Source: Bacillus sp. Marseille-Q1617
Lineage (GTDB): Bacteria > Bacillota > Bacilli > Bacillales > Bacillaceae_B
Reading direction: 5' to 3'
DNA: 64,000 bases
Assembly: GCF_903645295.1 (NCBI RefSeq)
Contig: NZ_CAHJXM010000002.1
Location: 906,001-970,000 of the forward strand
Shown: piece by piece, positions 61,240 to 64,000 of the stretch
Position numbering within the stretch: position 1 is the stretch's first letter
Layout: every line of letters starts with the position of its first letter
Made by a program: the position numbers and the translations under genes
The notes under the pieces: model-generated
The model's database searches: none
Told to the model about the DNA's origin: nothing
The model's input: the letters and a program-made list of their open reading frames with translations, nothing else

Positions 61240-62061
61240 ATGCGTATTTTTAGGATTTTGAACAATAATGCGGTGGTGGTTGTGGACGGACCGCAGGAGA
61301 AGATTGTGATGGGGAGCGGGATTGCGTTTCAGAAGAAGCGGAATGATATCATCCCGAAGGACAAGATTGAGAAGATATTTGTCCTGCACGGAAACTCCTC
61401 TGAGAAGTTCCAACAGCTGCTGGCGACACTGCCGGAGGAACACATTGAAATAGCGGAAAATATCATCTCTTTTGCGGAAGGCCATCTCCATGCACCACTT
61501 AGTGATCATATTCACATCGCGCTGACGGACCATCTTTCTTTTGCACTTGAAAGGCTCGAGCAGGGCATTCCGATTCAGAATAAACTGCTGAACGAGATCA
61601 AGATGCTGTACAAGAAGGAATATGAAGTCGGCTTATGGGCGAAGGAAGAGATCAAGAATAAACTCGGAATCGACATTCCGGAAGATGAGGCAGCCCACAT
61701 AGCCCTTCACATCCACACGGCAAAAATGGACGCCCCATCCATGAGCGAGTCTTTGAAGCAGGCGACGATTCTAAGAGACTTCGTCGATAAAATCGAAGAA
61801 ATCCTGAATATCGAAGTCGAAGAGTCCAGTATCAATTATCAGCGGCTCATCACGCATCTCAGGTTTGCCCTGAACAGGATCCAGCAGGGCGATCAGTTCG
61901 ATCCGATTGATGAGGATATGTTCGATCTCATTAAGATGAAATATGAATCTGCTTATCAAACGTCAAAACAATTAACTGAATACTTGCAGGAAGAATACGA
62001 CATCCAATTTCCCCAATCCGAAATTGCTTATATTGCCCTGCATATTCAAAGATTACTGTAG
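61240..62061 (+). CDS. PRD-containing transcription antiterminator (LicT/SacT/BglG family)
   Basis: A 273-residue protein. Residues 1-55 are the CAT RNA-binding domain (RILNNNAVVVV, GSGIAFQKKRNDIIP). PRD1 at about 65-165 has His in APLSDHIHIALTDHL and DEAAHIALHIHTA. PRD2 at about 170-273 has QRLITHLRFAL and EIAYIALHIQRLL. Such proteins bind a ribonucleic antiterminator and are controlled by PTS phosphorylation. No PTS gene lies next to it in this window; the next gene is an osmolyte transporter after a strong terminator. The specific sugar is unknown. GGAGG precedes the ATG. Confidence 0.9.
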   Translation: MRIFRILNNNAVVVVDGPQEKIVMGSGIAFQKKRNDIIPKDKIEKIFVLHGNSSEKFQQLLATLPEEHIEIAENIISFAEGHLHAPLSDHIHIALTDHLSFALERLEQGIPIQNKLLNEIKMLYKKEYEVGLWAKEEIKNKLGIDIPEDEAAHIALHIHTAKMDAPSMSESLKQATILRDFVDKIEEILNIEVEESSINYQRLITHLRFALNRIQQGDQFDPIDEDMFDLIKMKYESAYQTSKQLTEYLQEEYDIQFPQSEIAYIALHIQRLL

Positions 62062-62166
62062 GGACAGTCGGAACCGAATAACGAATGACAGACATGCTTC
62101 ACGATTTTGATTACGGTTGGAGATTATCATTAATATTGGAGGCTGCATGACAGTCCCGCTAAAAAC

Positions 62167-62216
62167 GAATGAACCAAGGAGGTTAGTGCCTCCTTGGTTC
62201 ATTCATTTTCTTTTCC
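62167..62216 (+). terminator. strong intrinsic terminator
   Basis: GAATGAACCAAGGAGG and CCTCCTTGGTTCATTC form a perfect 16-bp stem with a six-base loop, followed by ATTTTCTTTT. About 105 bases after the antiterminator stop. Confidence 0.85.
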
Positions 62217-62296
62217 ACTGACTTGCGTCTGAGTAGAGCCAGGGCTTTCCAATAAAAATTGATCACAAGGTGGTTTCCTGGATTGAAATTAGAGGT

Positions 62297-62308
62297 ATGT
62301 TAACATAG
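62297..62308. promoter_or_regulatory. 12-bp palindrome upstream of the betaine transporter
   Basis: TATGTTAACATA is a perfect palindrome 31 bases before the start codon, near a TTGAAA at 62284. It may be an operator. Confidence 0.35.
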
Positions 62309-62338
62309 GTAAGGTACATAATTATCGAGAGGTGAAGC

Positions 62339-63862
62339 ATGAAACAGGCAACAAGAGTATTTTGGTATGCATTATTTATTACATTGATCGTTGTCGTTTG
62401 GGGTTCTGCAGCTCCAAAGAAACTGGAAAAATTCACGGCATCGGTCACGCAGGGAATTTTAAATAAATTCGGCTGGTTTTATTTATTGATTGTCATTGCC
62501 ATTCTTCTATTCTGTGTTTATTTAATGTTCTCGCGGTACGGAAAAATAAAACTTGGTAAAGAAAACGATAAACCGGAGTTCAGCAACTCATCATGGTTTG
62601 CAATGCTCTTCAGTGCCGGGATGGGGATGGGCCTTGTCTTCTGGACAACGGCTGAACCGATTTCACATGCATTCATCAGCAGTCCGGCGGCAGAAGCCGG
62701 GACTGATGCAGCTGTGAAAGATGCATTGAAGTATTCGTTTTTCCACTGGGGAATCCATGCATGGGCCGTTTACGGAATCGTGGCACTGGTCCTGGCATAC
62801 TTTAAATTCAACCGCGGGGCCCCGGGCTTGATCAGCGCTACGCTTATCCCGCTATTTGGAGAAAAGCGGATGAAAGGATTCCTGGGTCAGTGGATCGATG
62901 TCCTGGCCGTTTTCGCGACGGTAGTCGGTGTTGCGGCCACTCTCGGTTTTGGATCCGCTCAAATAACCGGCGGACTTTCATTCTTATTTGGTATACCAAA
63001 CAATTTTACCGTCCAGCTCATCGTCTTGACGGTCTCTACCATTCTATTTATTTGGTCCGCATGGTCGGGTATCGGTAGGGGGATTAAATACCTGAGTAAC
63101 ATCAATATGGGGCTCGCCGCTCTTCTGCTGGTGCTATTATTCATCGTCGGACCGACGCTGCTCATATTGAATATGTTTACACATACCCTTGGCAGCTATG
63201 TTGCAGATTTCTTTAAAATGAGTCTCAGGATTGCACCGATGGACCCGGAAAGCCGGACATGGATCAATGGATGGACCATTTTCTACTGGGCGTGGTGGAT
63301 CTCCTGGGCACCTTTCGTGGGGATCTTCATTGCGAGGATTTCAAAAGGACGTACGATCAAGGAATTTTTATTTGGCGTTCTATTGCTTCCTTCCCTCGTA
63401 TGCTTCATCTTCTTCTCCGTATTCGGGGTTTCGGCATTACGGTTGGAAAACCTGGGGATGGCGGCCATTTCCGAATTCAGCCTGGAGACTTCCACATTTG
63501 GAACACTCGCAGAGTATCCGCTCGGTACGTTCATGTCGATTCTGACGATTTTTGTCATCGCCATTTTCTTCATTACGTCTGCAGATTCTGCCACATTTGT
63601 TCTGGGAATGCTCAGCACAAATGGAAGGTTGAATCCAGACAATCAGATTAAAATGGCATGGGGCCTCATCCAGTCCATGATGGCCGCTGCAGTCGTCTAC
63701 TTCGGCGGGACCCAGGGTCTTCAGAACATGCTGATTATCGCAGCCCTGCCATTTGCGATCGTCATCATTCTGATGGGAGTGTCATTTTTTAAAGACATAC
63801 GGGTGGAATTACGTTCAAAGAAGAACGATCCAAAACACAATCTACTGAAAAAAGGCAGCTAA
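62339..63862 (+). CDS. opuD: BCCT-family glycine betaine transporter (OpuD-like)
   Basis: A 507-residue 12-helix transporter. The BCCT signature GWTIFYWAWWISWAPFVGIFIARISKGRTI is intact, including the aromatic residues of the substrate box; SAGMGMGLVFWTTAEPISH is the conserved TM3 stretch. It imports glycine betaine or related osmolytes with Na+. The C-terminal tail is short and basic. The length and signature fit B. subtilis OpuD; paralogues with other betaines as substrate cannot be excluded. GAGAGGTG precedes the ATG. Confidence 0.9.
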   Translation: MKQATRVFWYALFITLIVVVWGSAAPKKLEKFTASVTQGILNKFGWFYLLIVIAILLFCVYLMFSRYGKIKLGKENDKPEFSNSSWFAMLFSAGMGMGLVFWTTAEPISHAFISSPAAEAGTDAAVKDALKYSFFHWGIHAWAVYGIVALVLAYFKFNRGAPGLISATLIPLFGEKRMKGFLGQWIDVLAVFATVVGVAATLGFGSAQITGGLSFLFGIPNNFTVQLIVLTVSTILFIWSAWSGIGRGIKYLSNINMGLAALLLVLLFIVGPTLLILNMFTHTLGSYVADFFKMSLRIAPMDPESRTWINGWTIFYWAWWISWAPFVGIFIARISKGRTIKEFLFGVLLLPSLVCFIFFSVFGVSALRLENLGMAAISEFSLETSTFGTLAEYPLGTFMSILTIFVIAIFFITSADSATFVLGMLSTNGRLNPDNQIKMAWGLIQSMMAAAVVYFGGTQGLQNMLIIAALPFAIVIILMGVSFFKDIRVELRSKKNDPKHNLLKKGS

Positions 63863-63909
63863 TCGGCTAACGGGTTCTGTTTTAAGGGACAACCTATTAA
63901 AAACATTGG

Positions 63910-63952
63910 AAAAAGGGAAGCAAATCGTCATGATTTTGCAACCCTTTTTTTA
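63910..63952 (+). terminator. intrinsic terminator of opuD
   Basis: AAAAAGGG with inner GCAAA pairs with TTTGC and CCCTTTTT. The remaining bases to the end of the window show nothing. Confidence 0.82.
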
Positions 63953-64000
63953 TTGGATATACCAAGCTTTTTAAGGAATTCGGAATCTAATTTGTATATT

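Overview
The window is a stretch of chromosome from a Gram-positive member of the Bacillaceae. The evidence is the strong AGGAGG-type ribosome sites, frequent TTG and GTG starts, intrinsic terminators with long U tracts, and a gene order that follows the Bacillus subtilis yuxO-mrp-yufK-pbpD-yuxJ-kapD-kapB-patB-yugF-alaR-alaT-yugI-yuzA-yugJ-pgi-yugN-yugO block. The order is not identical. comQXPA and kinB, which flank these genes in B. subtilis, are not seen, and many islands of one to five genes are inserted. No phage, insertion sequence or CRISPR array was seen. A marine or soil Bacillus/Rossellomorea-like species is a reasonable guess, not a proof.

Layout. 1-3.3 kb: end of a YuiF-type ion/solute transporter, small proteins, a YuxO thioesterase and a YdaT stress protein. 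3.3-9.0 kb: a complete seven-gene mrpABCDEFG Na+/H+ antiporter operon on the minus strand. 9.3-13.8 kb: yufK and the yuxJ-pbpD pair. 14-22.2 kb: kapD/kapB, a lipoprotein cyclophilin, a SodC-like lipoprotein, patB, yugF, alaR-alaT and an Xre regulator. 22.3-26.3 kb: an NSS amino-acid transporter, a small membrane protein behind a cre site, and an ECF sigma/anti-sigma pair. 26.6-32.2 kb: yugI, two paralogous MEDS-domain proteins, a cre-controlled aldehyde dehydrogenase with its DUF779 partner, and a catalase between two PerR-like boxes. 32.5-38.6 kb: arginine/ornithine/proline catabolism (rocR, rocA, rocD, glutamate dehydrogenase). 38.7-46 kb: an aldehyde dehydrogenase, yuzA, yugJ, pgi, yugN, the K+ channel gene yugO and a GNAT acetyltransferase. 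46.4-50.6 kb: small unknown proteins, a second ECF sigma/anti-sigma pair divergent from a DUF350 gene, and a photolyase. 50.9-56.2 kb: an amiE-nagZ-namZ cluster for turnover of peptidoglycan fragments. 56.6-64 kb: yvbH, glpQ, an L,D-transpeptidase, tRNA-Ala(GGC), a PRD antiterminator and an OpuD-type betaine transporter.

How the genes work together. The roc genes turn ornithine and pyrroline-5-carboxylate into glutamate and 2-oxoglutarate. Two matched palindromes and a cre-like site precede rocA. Mrp, YugO, OpuD and NSS point to sodium, potassium and osmolyte control. The two ECF systems, the peptidoglycan enzymes, PbpD and the L,D-transpeptidase point to envelope homeostasis.

Most notable observations. 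(1) Five intergenic arrays of 20-21-bp period lie beyond terminators. Each has its own 7-10-nt core, and no gene explains them. (2) RocR is an AAA+ activator whose GAFTGA loop and following pre-sensor segment are both missing, so it probably does not work with sigma-L. (3) The SodC-like lipoprotein has lost one copper histidine. (4) Divergent, near-identical ECF promoters connect an ECF sigma gene to a DUF350 operon. (5) There are four copies of a hairpin repeat, one inside the nagZ-namZ interval. All function assignments come from reading the sequence and recalling families; no database was searched.
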